Positions 23,097 through 33,230 are shown, counted from the first letter of the stretch. The stretch is 41,198 nt of DNA from Bacillota bacterium (GCA_012521295.1 JAAYMS010000004.1:1-41198); one strand, 5' to 3'. Notes: generated by a model not told the origin, from the letters alone. Made by a program: numbers and translations.

Positions 23097-23923
23097 AGGT
23101 GCATCACCAACTCGTCTACTTTCGTTATCCCTTCAGGTAAAGAACACCCATGCCGCTTCAAACGATGGGCCAGATCAGTAACCTGCGGAACATCAAGGTG
23201 GAGACGGCGCAGTAGATCAATCTGCGAAAACACTTCTTTAGGTGTGCCTTGGAGGGCAATCTTACCACCGGCCATGATCACTACTCGATCGGCATCGATT
23301 ACTTCGTCCATGTGGTGGGTGATATGGACTATGGTGATGTTTTCGGTCTTGTTTAGATGATGTATTGTCTCCATGACCTCTCGCCTGCCCACCGGATCCA
23401 GCATCGCGGTTGGTTCGTCTAAAACGATGCATTGGGGCCGCATACTGATCATCCCTGCAATAGCGACCCGCTGCTTTTGGCCTCCCGACAGCTGGTGAGG
23501 TGAATGCAGACGGTACTCTTCCATACCTACTGCTCGCAGTGCTTCATCCACCCTAAGCTGGATTTCTTTCGATGGGATGCCGAGGTTTTCCGGGCCGAAG
23601 GCCACGTCTTCTTCCACAGTCGTTGCTACCAATTGGTTGTCTGGGTTTTGAAAAACCATACCAATCTGCTGCCTGATCTCCCAGACCCTAGTTTCATCAC
23701 TGGTATCTAGTCCATTGACATAAACTTTTCCTGCGGAGGGAATCAGCAGAGCATTGCAGTGCTTAGCAAGAGTTGATTTACCCGAACCATTGTGCCCTAG
23801 AACAGCCACAAACTCTCCCGGATATATTTCTAAAGTGATATCCTGCAATGCAGCCCATTCCCGTTCTGTACCGGCGTTATACTTAAAGTGGACCTCCTCA
23901 AATCGAATCAGCGGCTCGGCCAC
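23087..23923 (-). CDS. ecfA1: ECF transporter ATPase EcfA1
   Basis: First ATPase of the ECF uptake module; 278 residues from GTG 23923, five bases after GGAGGTG. An upstream in-frame TTG (23944) precedes the Shine-Dalgarno and is unlikely. Walker A GHNGSGKST, Q-loop FQNPDNQL, signature LSGGQKQR, Walker B CIVLDEPTAMLDP and H-loop HITHHMDEV are intact. A terminator-like hairpin separates it from rplQ, so the ecf genes may be transcribed at a lower level than the ribosomal genes. Confidence 0.96.
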   Translation of the reverse strand: MAEPLIRFEEVHFKYNAGTEREWAALQDITLEIYPGEFVAVLGHNGSGKSTLAKHCNALLIPSAGKVYVNGLDTSDETRVWEIRQQIGMVFQNPDNQLVATTVEEDVAFGPENLGIPSKEIQLRVDEALRAVGMEEYRLHSPHQLSGGQKQRVAIAGMISMRPQCIVLDEPTAMLDPVGRREVMETIHHLNKTENITIVHITHHMDEVIDADRVVIMAGGKIALQGTPKEVFSQIDLLRRLHLDVPQVTDLAHRLKRHGCSLPEGITKVDELVMHLCQ

Positions 23924-23973
23924 AAAAACACCTCCACTCCCCAAAGCTCACACTTTCTGCCGAAAACAGAGAA

Positions 23974-23995
23974 CGCAGAGGGATCAACCTCTGCG
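23974..23995 (-). terminator. Hairpin after rplQ (terminator or attenuator)
   Basis: CGCAGAGG (23974-23981) pairs with CCTCTGCG (23988-23995) around six bases. On the minus strand it is followed by TTCTCTGTTTTC, a moderately U-rich tail. It probably ends or reduces transcription of the alpha operon before the ecf genes; no strong promoter is visible between it and ecfA1, so partial read-through is likely. Confidence 0.7.
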
Positions 23996-24015
23996 ACCTC
24001 ACCGGCAGCTATCTA

Positions 24016-24360
24016 TTACACCCACTCGATAACCGCCATGGGTGCTGCATCGCCGCGACGGAATCCGGTCTTTACAATCGTTGTATAACCGCCATTCCGT
24101 TCTGCGTACTTCGGAGCAATTTCATCAAACAACTTCTGAACAGCCTTGGGGTCGAGCAGATAGGCGGCAGCTTGCCTGCGGGCATGCAGGTCACCGCGCT
24201 TACCAAGGGTTACCATCTTGTCGATCAGCGGTTTGATGGTCTTAGCTTTTGGCTCAGTGGTCTCGATTCTGCCATTCAGAATAAAAGATGTCACTTGATT
24301 TCGCAGCAGCATTTTTCTATGACCAGATCTTCTTCCCAGTCTTCTGAGTTTCACCTTCAC
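24016..24360 (-). CDS. rplQ: 50S ribosomal protein L17
   Basis: Large-subunit protein near the peptide exit tunnel; 114 residues. It opens with [18 protein letters not shown] (4-21), the family signature, and ends [16 protein letters not shown]. It starts nine bases after the rpoA stop, the standard end of the alpha operon. Confidence 0.97.
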   Translation of the reverse strand: MKVKLRRLGRRSGHRKMLLRNQVTSFILNGRIETTEPKAKTIKPLIDKMVTLGKRGDLHARRQAAAYLLDPKAVQKLFDEIAPKYAERNGGYTTIVKTGFRRGDAAPMAVIEWV

Positions 24361-24369
24361 TCACCTACC

Positions 24370-25311
24370 TCATTCATCAGATTTCCGTAAGGAGAGCCCC
24401 AATTCCGCAAGTTTCTCTTTGACTTCTGCGAGTGATTTCTTACCGAGGTTACGCACCTTCATCATGTCCTCTTCAGTCCGCCTGGTCAGCTCTGCCAATG
24501 TATTAATTCCAGCACGCTTGAGGCAGTTGTAAGAACGCACGGATAGGTCGAGCTCCTCTACTGTCATCTCTAATAGGCGGTCAATAGATTCTTCTTCTTT
24601 TTCCACCATAATCTCAACATCGCTCACACTCTCGGTGAGGTCGGTGAACAGTTTCAGGTGCTCCATCATAATTTTCGCTGCAAGACTCACCGCTTCATCC
24701 GGGGCAATGGTTTTGTCAGTCCAGACCTCAAGAACGAGGCGGTCGAAGTCTGTAATCTGTCCTACCCGGGTATCTTCAACAGAATAGTTGACCTTCTTTA
24801 CAGGAGTAAAGATGGAGTCGACAGGAATAAGGCCAATAGGATGATCTGGCTGTTTGTTTCGCTCAGCACTCACGTATCCACGGCCCTTAGCCACTGTGAT
24901 TTCCATCTCCAGCTTGGCGCCTTCTTCAAGCGTGGCAATGTGCAGTTCTGGATTGAGAATCTCCACACTGGGATCCACGGTGATATCGCCAGCTAAGAAC
25001 TTCCCGGGTTTATCAGCGACAACATGGATTGTAACCGGCTCATCTACATGCAGCTTGACCAGGAGTTTCTTGAGATTGAGGACTATATCAACGGTGTCTT
25101 CCACCACTCCAGGAACAGTCGAGAATTCATGGAGAATGCCATCGATGCGAACGGATGTCACAGCAGTTCCAGGCAGCGACGAAAGCAGTATACGACGCAA
25201 GCTGTTGCCAAGCGTAATACCATAGCCTCGCTCAAGTGGTTCTACCACAAACTTGCCATAGTCCTCTGTTAACTCTACCTGCTCGATCTTTGGCTTTTCA
25301 ATTTCGATCAT
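24370..25311 (-). CDS. rpoA: RNA polymerase subunit alpha
   Basis: Alpha subunit of RNA polymerase, assembling the core and contacting UP elements and activators; 313 residues. N-terminal domain 1-230 ([20 protein letters not shown] is the dimer-interface region, near 29-48), linker, then the C-terminal domain from about 245 with two helix-hairpin-helix units ([36 protein letters not shown]). ATG 25311 is preceded by AAGGAGG. The gap to rpsK holds a foldable spacer and no rpsD. Confidence 0.97.
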   Translation of the reverse strand: MIEIEKPKIEQVELTEDYGKFVVEPLERGYGITLGNSLRRILLSSLPGTAVTSVRIDGILHEFSTVPGVVEDTVDIVLNLKKLLVKLHVDEPVTIHVVADKPGKFLAGDITVDPSVEILNPELHIATLEEGAKLEMEITVAKGRGYVSAERNKQPDHPIGLIPVDSIFTPVKKVNYSVEDTRVGQITDFDRLVLEVWTDKTIAPDEAVSLAAKIMMEHLKLFTDLTESVSDVEIMVEKEEESIDRLLEMTVEELDLSVRSYNCLKRAGINTLAELTRRTEEDMMKVRNLGKKSLAEVKEKLAELGLSLRKSDE

Positions 25312-25337
25312 AGCTCTGGTACACCCTCCTTCTTAAG

Positions 25338-25390
25338 CAGGCTGTGTGGGAAGAACCCACACTGGGCCACAACGTCTGTCAGCAAGCCTG
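25338..25390 (-). other. Foldable spacer between rpsK and rpoA
   Basis: GTGTGGG (25344-25350) pairs with CCCACAC (25356-25362) around AAGAA. The flanking CAGGCT (25338-25343) pairs exactly with AGCCTG (25385-25390), giving an inner hairpin stacked directly on an outer six-base stem. No T-run follows on the minus strand, so it does not look like a terminator. The structure ends a few bases before the rpoA Shine-Dalgarno, where it could affect rpoA translation or mRNA processing. Confidence 0.5.
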
Positions 25391-25391
25391 A

Positions 25392-25787
25392 TCAGACTCT
25401 CCGCCGTTTTGGTGGGCGGCATCCGTTATAAGGAATTGGTGTCACGTCTTTGATCGTGGTAACTTCCATACCCGCTGCCTGCAGAGAACGGATGGCGGCC
25501 TCCCGGCCTGCGCCAGGGCCTTTTACATAGACGCTAACTTCACGCATGCCGTGTTCCATAGCGGCGCGTGCAGCAGCTTCAGCTGCCATACCAGCAGCGA
25601 ATGGGGTACCTTTTCTGGAACCTTTAAAGCCCATGTTACCGGCGCTGGACCAGGCAACTACATTCCCCTGCATGTCACTGATGGTTACAATTGTATTGTT
25701 AAAGGTAGAACGGATATGCGCAATGCCAGTTGGGATATTCTTGCGTTCCCTCCGGCGTGGGCGCTGTCCTCTACGTTGTCTAGCCAT
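25392..25787 (-). CDS. rpsK: 30S ribosomal protein S11
   Basis: Platform protein near the mRNA exit; 131 residues. The basic N-terminus ([14 protein letters not shown]) is followed by [18 protein letters not shown], the S11 signature, and [15 protein letters not shown]; it ends [11 protein letters not shown]. It starts 23 bases after rpsM. Confidence 0.97.
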   Translation of the reverse strand: MARQRRGQRPRRRERKNIPTGIAHIRSTFNNTIVTISDMQGNVVAWSSAGNMGFKGSRKGTPFAAGMAAEAAARAAMEHGMREVSVYVKGPGAGREAAIRSLQAAGMEVTTIKDVTPIPYNGCRPPKRRRV

Positions 25788-25810
25788 TTAATATCCTCCT
25801 TTCAGTCAGC

Positions 25811-26176
25811 CTATCTCTTCTTGCCGGCGACGCGTTTGGGACCTTTGCGAGTTCTTGCATTGGTCTTTGTACGCTGACCCCGTACAGGAAGGCCGCGGCG
25901 GTGACGGAGACCACGGTAGCAACCGATATCCCGCAGCCGCTTGATGTTCATGTTTACTTCACGCCGAAGGTCGCCCTCGACAACTAATTGCTTCTCGATG
26001 ATATCGCGAAGGCGGTTGGCCTCATCTTCGGTGAGGTCACGCACCCGTGTATCTGGGTTGATTCCGCAGATATCAACAATTTTCTCAGCCGTGCTCCGGC
26101 CAATACCATAGATATAGGTCAAGCCGATCACGATGCGCTTATCGCGCGGCAAATCTACACCTGCTATACGTGCCAT
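25811..26176 (-). CDS. rpsM: 30S ribosomal protein S13
   Basis: Head protein contacting the P-site tRNA and the 50S bridge; 121 residues. [20 protein letters not shown] at the start and [20 protein letters not shown] (94-113) are diagnostic. It starts 25 bases after rpmJ, in the usual rpmJ-rpsM-rpsK order. Confidence 0.97.
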   Translation of the reverse strand: MARIAGVDLPRDKRIVIGLTYIYGIGRSTAEKIVDICGINPDTRVRDLTEDEANRLRDIIEKQLVVEGDLRREVNMNIKRLRDIGCYRGLRHRRGLPVRGQRTKTNARTRKGPKRVAGKKR

Positions 26177-26201
26177 CTAAATGGACACCCCCTTATCTCA
26201 A

Positions 26202-26339
<138 letters not shown>

Positions 26340-26558
26340 CTATTTTTTACGATACGTAATTCGTCCGCGAGTCAGATCGTACGGAGATAGTTCCACCGTA
26401 ACTCTGTCACCGGGGAGAATTCGAATAAAGTGCATACGCATCTTACCTGAAATATGGGCCAGAACCTTGTGCCCATTCTCTAACTCTACACGGAACATTG
26501 CGTTTGGAAGCGGTTCTATGACTGTACCTTCAACTTCAATAGCATCATCTTTCGCCAT
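26340..26558 (-). CDS. infA: Translation initiation factor IF-1
   Basis: S1-like OB-fold factor that occupies the A site during initiation; 72 residues, standard length. [20 protein letters not shown], then [20 protein letters not shown], ending [13 protein letters not shown]. Its start overlaps the upstream KOW gene by 14 bases, so translation is probably coupled. Confidence 0.98.
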   Translation of the reverse strand: MAKDDAIEVEGTVIEPLPNAMFRVELENGHKVLAHISGKMRMHFIRILPGDRVTVELSPYDLTRGRITYRKK

Positions 26559-26832
26559 AGACAGTTGAACCCTCCTCTCCTTGTTTTTCCGCTGCAGAAT
26601 GGCTCTCTATGAAACGCCGGATCTTGCCATTGGACAATGAATCTTCCGACAGACTTGCCCGATGGGCAATGAGATGCTTTACATTCTTCCGCTTTGGGCG
26701 GCTGACTTTGCGAATCTCTCCATCAGCCACGAGTACAAATCCTGGTTCACTGAACCCGATCACGACGTACTTTCTTCCAGCATCCCTTCCGGCTCTAGAA
26801 GTAACCAACTGCCCTAGATTTAAGAGTTCCAT
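26545..26832 (-). CDS. KOW-domain RNA-binding protein (L14e-like)
   Basis: 95-residue basic protein at the map-infA junction. [21 protein letters not shown] (6-26) is the KOW motif, followed by the L14e-like stretch [21 protein letters not shown]. Clostridia and relatives often carry such a protein here; a ribosomal or RNA-binding role is assumed, not shown. It begins four bases after the map stop and overlaps infA. Confidence 0.87.
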   Translation of the reverse strand: MELLNLGQLVTSRAGRDAGRKYVVIGFSEPGFVLVADGEIRKVSRPKRKNVKHLIAHRASLSEDSLSNGKIRRFIESHSAAEKQGEEGSTVYGER

Positions 26833-26836
26833 TCAA

Positions 26837-27592
26837 TCACTCCTGCAGACTTGTGAGAACCTGCGGGCCATCATCGGTGATGGCAACGGTGTGTTCAAAG
26901 TGCACTGACCAGCTGCCATCCCTTGTTACGGCAGTCCAGTTATCCTCAAGTACCTCAACTTCATAGCCACCCGCATTGATCATGGGTTCGATAGCCAAGG
27001 TCATTCCCGCCTTGAGCCGCGGCCCCCGTCCCGGAGGCCCGAAGTTTGGCACTGGTGGATCTTCATGCATCTTCCGCCCAATACCGTGCCCGACAAAATC
27101 CCTCACAACAGAAAACCCGAAACTCTCAGCATATTGTTGGACAGCATAGGAAATATCAGAGAGGCGGTTGCCAACCACTGCTTGGGCGATGCCGCTATAG
27201 AGAGCCTCTTCCCCTACCTTCAGCAGGGTCTTGACCTCTTCGGACACTTCACCCACAGGATAGGTCCAAGCACTGTCACCACAAAATCCATCCACAAATG
27301 CTCCGATATCAACACCAATGATTGAACCTTCCTCTAAAACCACATCTGAGCTTGGAATACCGTGCACAACCACCTCGTTGACCGAGGCACAAATAGTGGC
27401 AGGGTAGCCGTGGTACCCCTTGAAGGCGGGAATAGCGTTCTCTTTGCGGAGGAATTCCTCAACAGCTTGGTCGATTTGGAGAGTCGTTACCCCCGGACGA
27501 ACCATTTCCCGCACCAGTTCGTGGGCCCGGGCCACGACCAAACCTGCCCTGCGCATTGCCAGCAGCTCATCAGAGGATTTCAGTATGATCAC
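26837..27592 (-). CDS. map: Methionine aminopeptidase type I
   Basis: Removes the initiator methionine from nascent proteins; 251 residues. Metal ligands lie in VDIGAFVDGFCGDSAWTYP (two Asp), VGHGIGRKMHEDP (His), AIEPM (Glu) and the final FEHTVAI (Glu). The start GTG 27592 overlaps the adk stop by four bases (GTGA). It has no SEC-C zinc extension. Confidence 0.97.
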   Translation of the reverse strand: MIILKSSDELLAMRRAGLVVARAHELVREMVRPGVTTLQIDQAVEEFLRKENAIPAFKGYHGYPATICASVNEVVVHGIPSSDVVLEEGSIIGVDIGAFVDGFCGDSAWTYPVGEVSEEVKTLLKVGEEALYSGIAQAVVGNRLSDISYAVQQYAESFGFSVVRDFVGHGIGRKMHEDPPVPNFGPPGRGPRLKAGMTLAIEPMINAGGYEVEVLEDNWTAVTRDGSWSVHFEHTVAITDDGPQVLTSLQE

Positions 27593-28275
27593 AGAACACC
27601 ACCCGCTGATGCCCCATCGCCTTCATCGGCGAAATGAGCAATCAAGCGGTCCACTTCGGCAAAAACGTCACTTATCAGTGCCTCTCCATTTACACTGTAA
27701 AGCCTGCCGCTCTGGGCATAAAAGTGAACCACGGGATGTGTCTGTATCATGTGAACCTCCAGACGCTTGCGTGCCGTTTCTACAGTATCGTCTTGACGCT
27801 GTACCAATTTGCCACCGCATTTGTCACACACACCATCGCCTTTTGCGGGGTAGTGTGTGAGATGGTAGACAGCTCCACATTGACTGCAGACACGCCGCTT
27901 AGAAATTCTCCGAATGGCTTCCTCTGGGGTAATGCGGATGTCTAACGCGATCTGCACCTCAGAGCCAATTTTGGCCAGCTGCTGGTCAAGAAAGATGGCC
28001 TGCCGCACAGTTCTAGGAAAACCATCAAGAATCCAACCGTCGGCACAATCAGGTTCAACGAGTCGTTCATGCAGGATCTCAATGGCCAGTTCATCAGGTA
28101 TAAGGTTTCCCTTACTGATGTACTTATTTGCCTCCCGCCCCAAGGGCGAATCAGACGCCACTGCTCCTCGAATCAAGCTCCCTGTCGAAATGTGCGGGAT
28201 ACCGTACTTCTCCGAAATATGCTTCCCTTGAGTACCCTTTCCCGCACCTGGCAGGCCTAACAACACCAACCGCAT
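27589..28275 (-). CDS. adk: Adenylate kinase
   Basis: Interconverts ATP + AMP and 2 ADP; 228 residues. The P-loop is GLPGAGKGT (7-15), and the AMP site includes HISTGSLIRGAV and DGFPRTVRQA. The LID carries a zinc site, CSQCGAVYH and CDKCGG, as in many Gram-positive enzymes. The C-terminus is about ten residues longer than usual, ending in a Gly/Ala-rich tail. It lies between secY and map. Confidence 0.97.
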   Translation of the reverse strand: MRLVLLGLPGAGKGTQGKHISEKYGIPHISTGSLIRGAVASDSPLGREANKYISKGNLIPDELAIEILHERLVEPDCADGWILDGFPRTVRQAIFLDQQLAKIGSEVQIALDIRITPEEAIRRISKRRVCSQCGAVYHLTHYPAKGDGVCDKCGGKLVQRQDDTVETARKRLEVHMIQTHPVVHFYAQSGRLYSVNGEALISDVFAEVDRLIAHFADEGDGASAGGVL

Positions 28276-28292
28276 CTTTAAACTGCCCCCTT

Positions 28293-29561
28293 CTATTTCA
28301 GGAACCCTTCGTAGTGCCGCAGCAGGAGATGGGCTTCAATTTGCTGCATTGTCTCAAGCGCAACGCCCACCATAATCAGAATCCCTGTTCCTCCGAAATA
28401 GAGAAGGTTAGTGGGTACCCGTGTAATGGCCGCCACCAAGAACGGAAGCACTGCAATGATGGCCAAGAAAATGGCACCCGGCAGTGTGATGCGAGTCAGG
28501 ACACGATCCAAGTACTCGGCCGTCGGTCTGCCTGGACGAAGTCCTGGTATATAACCACCGTTCTTCTTCATGTTGTTGGCAACCTCAACTGGGTTAAAGG
28601 TCACCGCTGTATAGAAGTAAGTGAAGAAAATGACCAGTATCACAAAAACCAAGTTGTACCCGAAAGAACCGTACTCAAACCATTTGTTGATGAAACTCAA
28701 CGCTGGTACAAACTGAGTCAGCGTCAATGGGAACGTCAGGACCGATGATGCGAAAATTACAGGGATAACACCGGCTTGGTTTACCTTCAGCGGAATGTGA
28801 GTTGATTGTCCACCATAGACCCTGCGGCCTACTACCCGCTTAGCATACTGCACAGGAATCCGGCGCTGCCCCTGTACGACTAAGACAACTGCGGCAATGA
28901 CTACTACAGATAGGACGAGGTACAAAATCAAGCTGAAAACGCTGACTGCGCCAAGCCTGGCCGCCTGGATGGAATTAATTACATTACCAGGCATTTCCGA
29001 AACGATACCCATGAAAATCAGGAGGGAAACACCGTTTCCGATACCCTTCTCTGTAATCTTCTCACCCAACCACATCAGCAGCATGGTTCCCGCCACAAGG
29101 GTAAGCATGATCAATGCCAGGCCAAAGAAACCTGGTACCTGCGTCACGCCCCAAGAGCGGGCCATCATGGTTGTCGCAAATGCCTGGATGAAAGCGAGCA
29201 ATACAGTAGCATATCGGGTGTACTGCTCGATCACCTTACGGCCTTCCGGGCCTTCCTTCGACAGTTCTTCCAACTTAGGAATAACAATGGTCAAAAGGTT
29301 AAGCACGATTGAGGCCGTAATGTATGGACTTACACCCAAAGCAAATATGGTAAATCTTGCTAAAGCACCACCTGTAAACAGGTTCAGAAAACCGAAAATG
29401 TTTCCACCATCAATGCCAAGCTGCTCGGCTAACGCTGCCGCATTCACGCCTGGGACAGGAACGAATGACCCAACCCGGAAGATGGCTAGCATGGCTGCTG
29501 TGTAGATGATCTTCCGACGAAGGTCAGGAATGCGCATAGCGTTTCTTAACGCGTCCAGCAA
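28293..29561 (-). CDS. secY: Protein translocase subunit SecY
   Basis: Central channel of the Sec translocon; 422 residues, ten membrane segments. IIYTAAMLAIFRVGSFVPVPG near the N-terminus, the plug region with NIFGFLNLFTGGAL, and LRPGRPTAEYLDRVLTRITL are family signatures. The start TTG 29561 directly abuts the rplO stop and has GAGGTGAT nearby; the first in-frame ATG is eight residues later. Confidence 0.97.
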   Translation of the reverse strand: MLDALRNAMRIPDLRRKIIYTAAMLAIFRVGSFVPVPGVNAAALAEQLGIDGGNIFGFLNLFTGGALARFTIFALGVSPYITASIVLNLLTIVIPKLEELSKEGPEGRKVIEQYTRYATVLLAFIQAFATTMMARSWGVTQVPGFFGLALIMLTLVAGTMLLMWLGEKITEKGIGNGVSLLIFMGIVSEMPGNVINSIQAARLGAVSVFSLILYLVLSVVVIAAVVLVVQGQRRIPVQYAKRVVGRRVYGGQSTHIPLKVNQAGVIPVIFASSVLTFPLTLTQFVPALSFINKWFEYGSFGYNLVFVILVIFFTYFYTAVTFNPVEVANNMKKNGGYIPGLRPGRPTAEYLDRVLTRITLPGAIFLAIIAVLPFLVAAITRVPTNLLYFGGTGILIMVGVALETMQQIEAHLLLRHYEGFLK

Positions 29562-30002
29562 CTAGATCACCTCTACTTTGCCGCCAGCCTCTTCGATCTT
29601 GGCTGTCGCCGATTTTGTAAACTTATGAGCTTGCACTGTCAGTGCATGGTTGAGCTCACCGTCTCCTAAAATCTTGATGCCGTCCTTGATCTTCTTGACA
29701 AGCCCCGCCTCTTTCAGCAGTTGGGGAGTGACAACAGTTCCCGGTTCAAAGCAGTTGAGTTCGCCAACATTGACTTCCGCATACTGCAGTTGGAAGATGT
29801 TGGTGAAGCCCCGCTTAGGCAGACGCCGTACCAGTGGGGTTTGACCACCTTCGAAGTAAGGAGCTTTTCCACCACCAGAACGGGAATGCTGCCCCTTTTG
29901 TCCGCGACCAGAAGTCTTGCCGAGTCCCGAACCGATACCGCGGCCTACCCGTTTACGTGAAGAACGACTGTTTTCAGCAGGCTGAAGTTCGTGAATCCGC
30001 AC
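29562..30002 (-). CDS. rplO: 50S ribosomal protein L15
   Basis: Late-assembly large-subunit protein; 146 residues. The N-terminal Gly/Arg-rich tail ([20 protein letters not shown], 17-36) and [19 protein letters not shown] are diagnostic. It is followed without gap by secY. Confidence 0.97.
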   Translation of the reverse strand: MRIHELQPAENSRSSRKRVGRGIGSGLGKTSGRGQKGQHSRSGGGKAPYFEGGQTPLVRRLPKRGFTNIFQLQYAEVNVGELNCFEPGTVVTPQLLKEAGLVKKIKDGIKILGDGELNHALTVQAHKFTKSATAKIEEAGGKVEVI

Positions 30003-30018
30003 AGTCTCACCCCCTCAA

Positions 30019-30204
30019 TTATTCTTCTATTTCTTCAACTTCGACAAGATGACGTACCTTGTTCACCATACCCCTGATGGCGGGGGTGTCGTCATGGATA
30101 ACTTCGCCGCCGAGCTTTGTAAAGCCGAGAGCGGCAATAGTATCCTTTTGATCTTGTGCATAGCCGATTGCACTCTTCTTGTATTTAATCCTTAATTTTG
30201 CCAC
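30019..30204 (-). CDS. rpmD: 50S ribosomal protein L30
   Basis: Short large-subunit protein, 61 residues, start GTG 30204 ([20 protein letters not shown]). The motif [13 protein letters not shown] closes the protein as usual. It lies between rpsE and rplO, 12 bases after rpsE. Confidence 0.96.
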   Translation of the reverse strand: MAKLRIKYKKSAIGYAQDQKDTIAALGFTKLGGEVIHDDTPAIRGMVNKVRHLVEVEEIEE

Positions 30205-30216
30205 AACGTTCGCCCC

Positions 30217-30720
30217 CTAACCCAAGATCTCTCCAGGAGTTTTTCCACGCAGGCGGGCCACTTCCTCAACAGTTCTCAGCTTCTGGATGCCCATGAGGGT
30301 TGCACGCACAACGTTAATCGGATTAGAAGAACCAAGGGACTTGGTCAGGATATCCTTTACCCCTGCTACCTCCAAAACCGCGCGGACCGGACCACCGGCA
30401 ATAACTCCTGTACCTTCTGAGGCTGGCTTCAGCATGACCTGGGCTCCAGCGAACTTCTCGGTAACTTCGTGCGGAATGGTAGTTCCAACGATGGGAATCT
30501 CGATCAGGTTCCGCTTAGCTTCGTCAGAAGCCTTCCGAATGGCTTCGGCAACTTCCTTAGCCTTACCCAAGCCAGCACCAACCCGGCCATTACCATCTCC
30601 TACTACTACAAGAGCACTGAAGGAACGGCTCCGGCCACCTTTTACTGTCTTCGATACAGGATTAACACTGACTAAGCGCTCTTCCAGTTCCAATCCACTA
30701 GCATCAATTCGTTTTGCCAA
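30217..30720 (-). CDS. rpsE: 30S ribosomal protein S5
   Basis: Decoding-fidelity protein; 167 residues from TTG 30720 behind GGGAGGG. The S5 double-stranded-RNA-binding part carries [21 protein letters not shown], split here at about 28-48, and the C-terminal domain contains [15 protein letters not shown]. It stands in the normal rplR-rpsE-rpmD order. Confidence 0.97.
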   Translation of the reverse strand: MAKRIDASGLELEERLVSVNPVSKTVKGGRSRSFSALVVVGDGNGRVGAGLGKAKEVAEAIRKASDEAKRNLIEIPIVGTTIPHEVTEKFAGAQVMLKPASEGTGVIAGGPVRAVLEVAGVKDILTKSLGSSNPINVVRATLMGIQKLRTVEEVARLRGKTPGEILG

Positions 30721-30741
30721 GCTTACTTCCCTCCCTTGCTC

Positions 30742-31110
30742 CTAAAATTCCAGGCCGCCCTCGCGTGCTCCCTCTGCAAGAGCTGCGATTCTGCCATGGT
30801 AGATATTTCCGCCCCGATCATAGACTACGCTAGTAATGCCTTTTTCTTTTGCTCTCTGAGCAATAATCAGCCCGACCTGTTTTGCAGCTTCTTTATTACC
30901 ACCGCCGTTGGGCAGCAGAGCCTTCAGTTCAGGTTCTGTGGATGAAGCTGAAACCAGGGTGTGGCCGATTGAATCATCGATAATTTGAGCATGAATATGC
31001 TTCAAGCTGCGGTACACAGAAAGTCTTGGACGTTCAGGTGTTCCAATAAGCTTCTTGCGCAACCGCAGGTGGCGGCGTTTGCGTGCTGTTCGCCGATCAA
31101 ATTTGGCCAT
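30742..31110 (-). CDS. rplR: 50S ribosomal protein L18
   Basis: 5S rRNA-binding protein; 122 residues. [19 protein letters not shown] (12-30) is the basic N-terminal signature, and [20 protein letters not shown] and AREGGLEF close it. It is 25 bases downstream of rplF. Confidence 0.97.
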   Translation of the reverse strand: MAKFDRRTARKRRHLRLRKKLIGTPERPRLSVYRSLKHIHAQIIDDSIGHTLVSASSTEPELKALLPNGGGNKEAAKQVGLIIAQRAKEKGITSVVYDRGGNIYHGRIAALAEGAREGGLEF

Positions 31111-31135
31111 CTATACTCACCATCCTTATAGCAAA

Positions 31136-31681
31136 CTAAGAACCAGCTCGGCCAGCCTTACCAGCCTTCCGACGGATCCGTTCGCCTTCGTAACGGACAC
31201 CCTTGCCGAGGTAAGGCTCAGGTCTGCGTAGATCTCGAATAATTGCAGCGGTCTGACCCACAAGCTCTTTGTCGATGCCTCTAACGGTAATTCTTGTGGG
31301 TGCCGGCACATCGATTTCGATTCCCGGCTCTGGAACTATCTCAACGGGATGTGAAAAGCCCAGGGACAATACGAGTTTGTCACCCTGCTTGGCAGCACGA
31401 TATCCTACACCGTGGATCTCCAGGTTGCGGGAGAAACCTTGGGTTACGCCCTGAACCATGTTTGCGATCAAGGTACGGGTGAGGCCGTGCAGAGAGCGGT
31501 GTTCTTTCGACTCGCTGGGGCGCTTGACATGAATGAATCCGTCTTCTAACTCTATGATCATGTCAGGGTGAAGTTCTTTTGTGAGCTGTCCCTTTGGCCC
31601 TTTGACTTCGACGACGCTGCCGTTCAGCTTAACTTCAACTCCTGCTGGAATCGCAATTGGCATCTTGCCAATTCTGGACAT
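31136..31681 (-). CDS. rplF: 50S ribosomal protein L6
   Basis: Large-subunit protein near the GTPase centre, built from two repeated domains; 181 residues. [16 protein letters not shown] opens it, and [20 protein letters not shown] (about 154-173) is the L6 signature. It starts 13 bases after rpsH. Confidence 0.97.
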   Translation of the reverse strand: MSRIGKMPIAIPAGVEVKLNGSVVEVKGPKGQLTKELHPDMIIELEDGFIHVKRPSESKEHRSLHGLTRTLIANMVQGVTQGFSRNLEIHGVGYRAAKQGDKLVLSLGFSHPVEIVPEPGIEIDVPAPTRITVRGIDKELVGQTAAIIRDLRRPEPYLGKGVRYEGERIRRKAGKAGRAGS

Positions 31682-31694
31682 TTATTTCCCCCCC

Positions 31695-32093
31695 TTACCA
31701 AACGTAGCAGATTACTTCGCCGCCTACGCCTTCTTGGCGGGCAGTCTTGTCTGTAATAACCCCTTTAGAAGTAGACAGAATTGCAATACCAAGGCCGCCT
31801 AATACACGGGGAACCTCGTCTTTATTGGCGTACACGCGCAGGCCTGGCTTGCTGATGCGCTTCAGACCTTGGATAACTTGGTCCTTTTGGGGTGTGTACT
31901 TGAGGTAAATCCGCAGAATGCCTTGTTTACCATCTTCTATAACCTTGTATTCCCGAATAAAACCTTCATCCTTGAGGATGCGGGCTATTTCAACCTTCAG
32001 TTTTGAGCTGGGAATATCCACCGATTCATGTTTGACGGAATTCGCATTCCGGATCCGAGTCAGCATATCGGCGATTGGATCAGTCATTACCAT
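31695..32093 (-). CDS. rpsH: 30S ribosomal protein S8
   Basis: Primary 16S rRNA binder; 132 residues. [19 protein letters not shown] at the start and [20 protein letters not shown] near the end are diagnostic. In many bacteria S8 autoregulates the spc operon; I see no evidence for or against that here. Confidence 0.97.
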   Translation of the reverse strand: MVMTDPIADMLTRIRNANSVKHESVDIPSSKLKVEIARILKDEGFIREYKVIEDGKQGILRIYLKYTPQKDQVIQGLKRISKPGLRVYANKDEVPRVLGGLGIAILSTSKGVITDKTARQEGVGGEVICYVW

Positions 32094-32123
32094 ACTGGAA
32101 ACCTCCCTTCGGATGAAACGTCT

Positions 32124-32309
32124 TTACCAGCTGGCCTTCTTCACTCCAGGAATTTGGCCTTCATTGGCTAACTTCCGGAAGCAGACACGGCACATCTGAA
32201 AGCGGCGCATATAGCCACGGGGGCGTCCGCAGATCCGGCAGCGATTAACCTGGCGTACTTCGAACTTAGGCGCACGCTGCGCTTGAATAATCTTAGACTT
32301 CTTTGCCAC
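32124..32309 (-). CDS. rpsZ: 30S ribosomal protein S14 type Z
   Basis: Zinc-binding short S14 (61 residues) with CRICGRPRG and MCRVC supplying four cysteine ligands, ending [11 protein letters not shown]. The zinc form is usual in the spc operon of Bacillota. It lies between rplE and rpsH. Confidence 0.97.
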   Translation of the reverse strand: MAKKSKIIQAQRAPKFEVRQVNRCRICGRPRGYMRRFQMCRVCFRKLANEGQIPGVKKASW

Positions 32310-32322
32310 GTTATCTCTCCTT

Positions 32323-32862
32323 TCAGCTTCTAAATGGCATTCCCATGAGCTTCAAGAGTTCATAAGCTTCTTCGTCAGTCTCAGCTGTAGTGGCAATCAC
32401 AACTTCCAAGCCCCGGACCTTGTCAATCTTATCGTAGTCGATTTCTGGGAAGACCAGCTGTTCGCGCAGGCCAAGGCTGTAATTGCCGTGTCCATCGAAT
32501 GACTTGGCCGATACTCCACGGAAGTCACGAATCCGCGGAAGTGTGACGCTGATCAGCCGATCAAGGAACTCGTACATTCTATCGCCTCTGAGGGTTACCT
32601 TGCATCCGATTGGCATCCCCTGGCGAATTCTAAAGTTAGCCACGGACTTCTTGGCCCGTGTAATAACGGGTTTCTGTCCCGAAATGGCCTCCAGATCACG
32701 GACTGCTCCTTCCAGTGCCTTTGGATCTGCAACTGCATCGCCGCAGCCGATGTTCAAGACGATTTTATCAAAACGGGGTACCTGCATCACGTTCTTGTAG
32801 CCAAACCGCTCGATCATGGCAGGTACTACTTCGTTCCTGTACTTTTCTTTAAAGCGTACCAT
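32323..32862 (-). CDS. rplE: 50S ribosomal protein L5
   Basis: 5S rRNA-binding protein of the central protuberance; 179 residues. [16 protein letters not shown] and [20 protein letters not shown] are family motifs, and [19 protein letters not shown] is near the C-terminus. It starts 29 bases after rplX. Confidence 0.97.
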   Translation of the reverse strand: MVRFKEKYRNEVVPAMIERFGYKNVMQVPRFDKIVLNIGCGDAVADPKALEGAVRDLEAISGQKPVITRAKKSVANFRIRQGMPIGCKVTLRGDRMYEFLDRLISVTLPRIRDFRGVSAKSFDGHGNYSLGLREQLVFPEIDYDKIDKVRGLEVVIATTAETDEEAYELLKLMGMPFRS

Positions 32863-32891
32863 GAGCTACTCCCCCCTTCTCCAACGAAATC

Positions 32892-33212
32892 CTAGTCGAT
32901 CGCCTTACCACATTTTTTGCATAGGCGTGTAAGCTTACCATCTTCCGAACGCTGCCTGCTGACTCGGGTAGCTTTGTTGCAGCTTGGGCAGACCAAGGCG
33001 ACATTCGAAGCATCAATCACACCCGGCTTTTCCACAATACCACCCTGAGTGTTCGTTTGAGTCGGACGAGTATGCTTTTTCTGGATGTTTACGCCATCCA
33101 CAATTATCTTACCACGGCGGGGAAAAACCTCCAGCACCTTACCGATCTTGCCGGCACTGTCGCCAGTGAGTACCTTAACCCGATCGCCGCTTTTCACATG
33201 GACTTTGCTCAC
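32892..33212 (-). CDS. rplX: 50S ribosomal protein L24
   Basis: Assembly-initiating large-subunit protein; 106 residues from GTG 33212. A KOW motif ([20 protein letters not shown], 9-28) is followed by [13 protein letters not shown]. The C-terminus has CPSC and CKKC pairs that could bind zinc, a variant present in many but not all L24 proteins. Confidence 0.97.
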   Translation of the reverse strand: MSKVHVKSGDRVKVLTGDSAGKIGKVLEVFPRRGKIIVDGVNIQKKHTRPTQTNTQGGIVEKPGVIDASNVALVCPSCNKATRVSRQRSEDGKLTRLCKKCGKAID

Positions 33213-33230
33213 TTCCCATCCTCCTTTCTT

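Noticed and set aside
28128-28748. Plus-strand open frame of 206 codons opposite adk and secY
   Set aside because: Antisense to two well-supported genes, no motif and no ribosome binding site.
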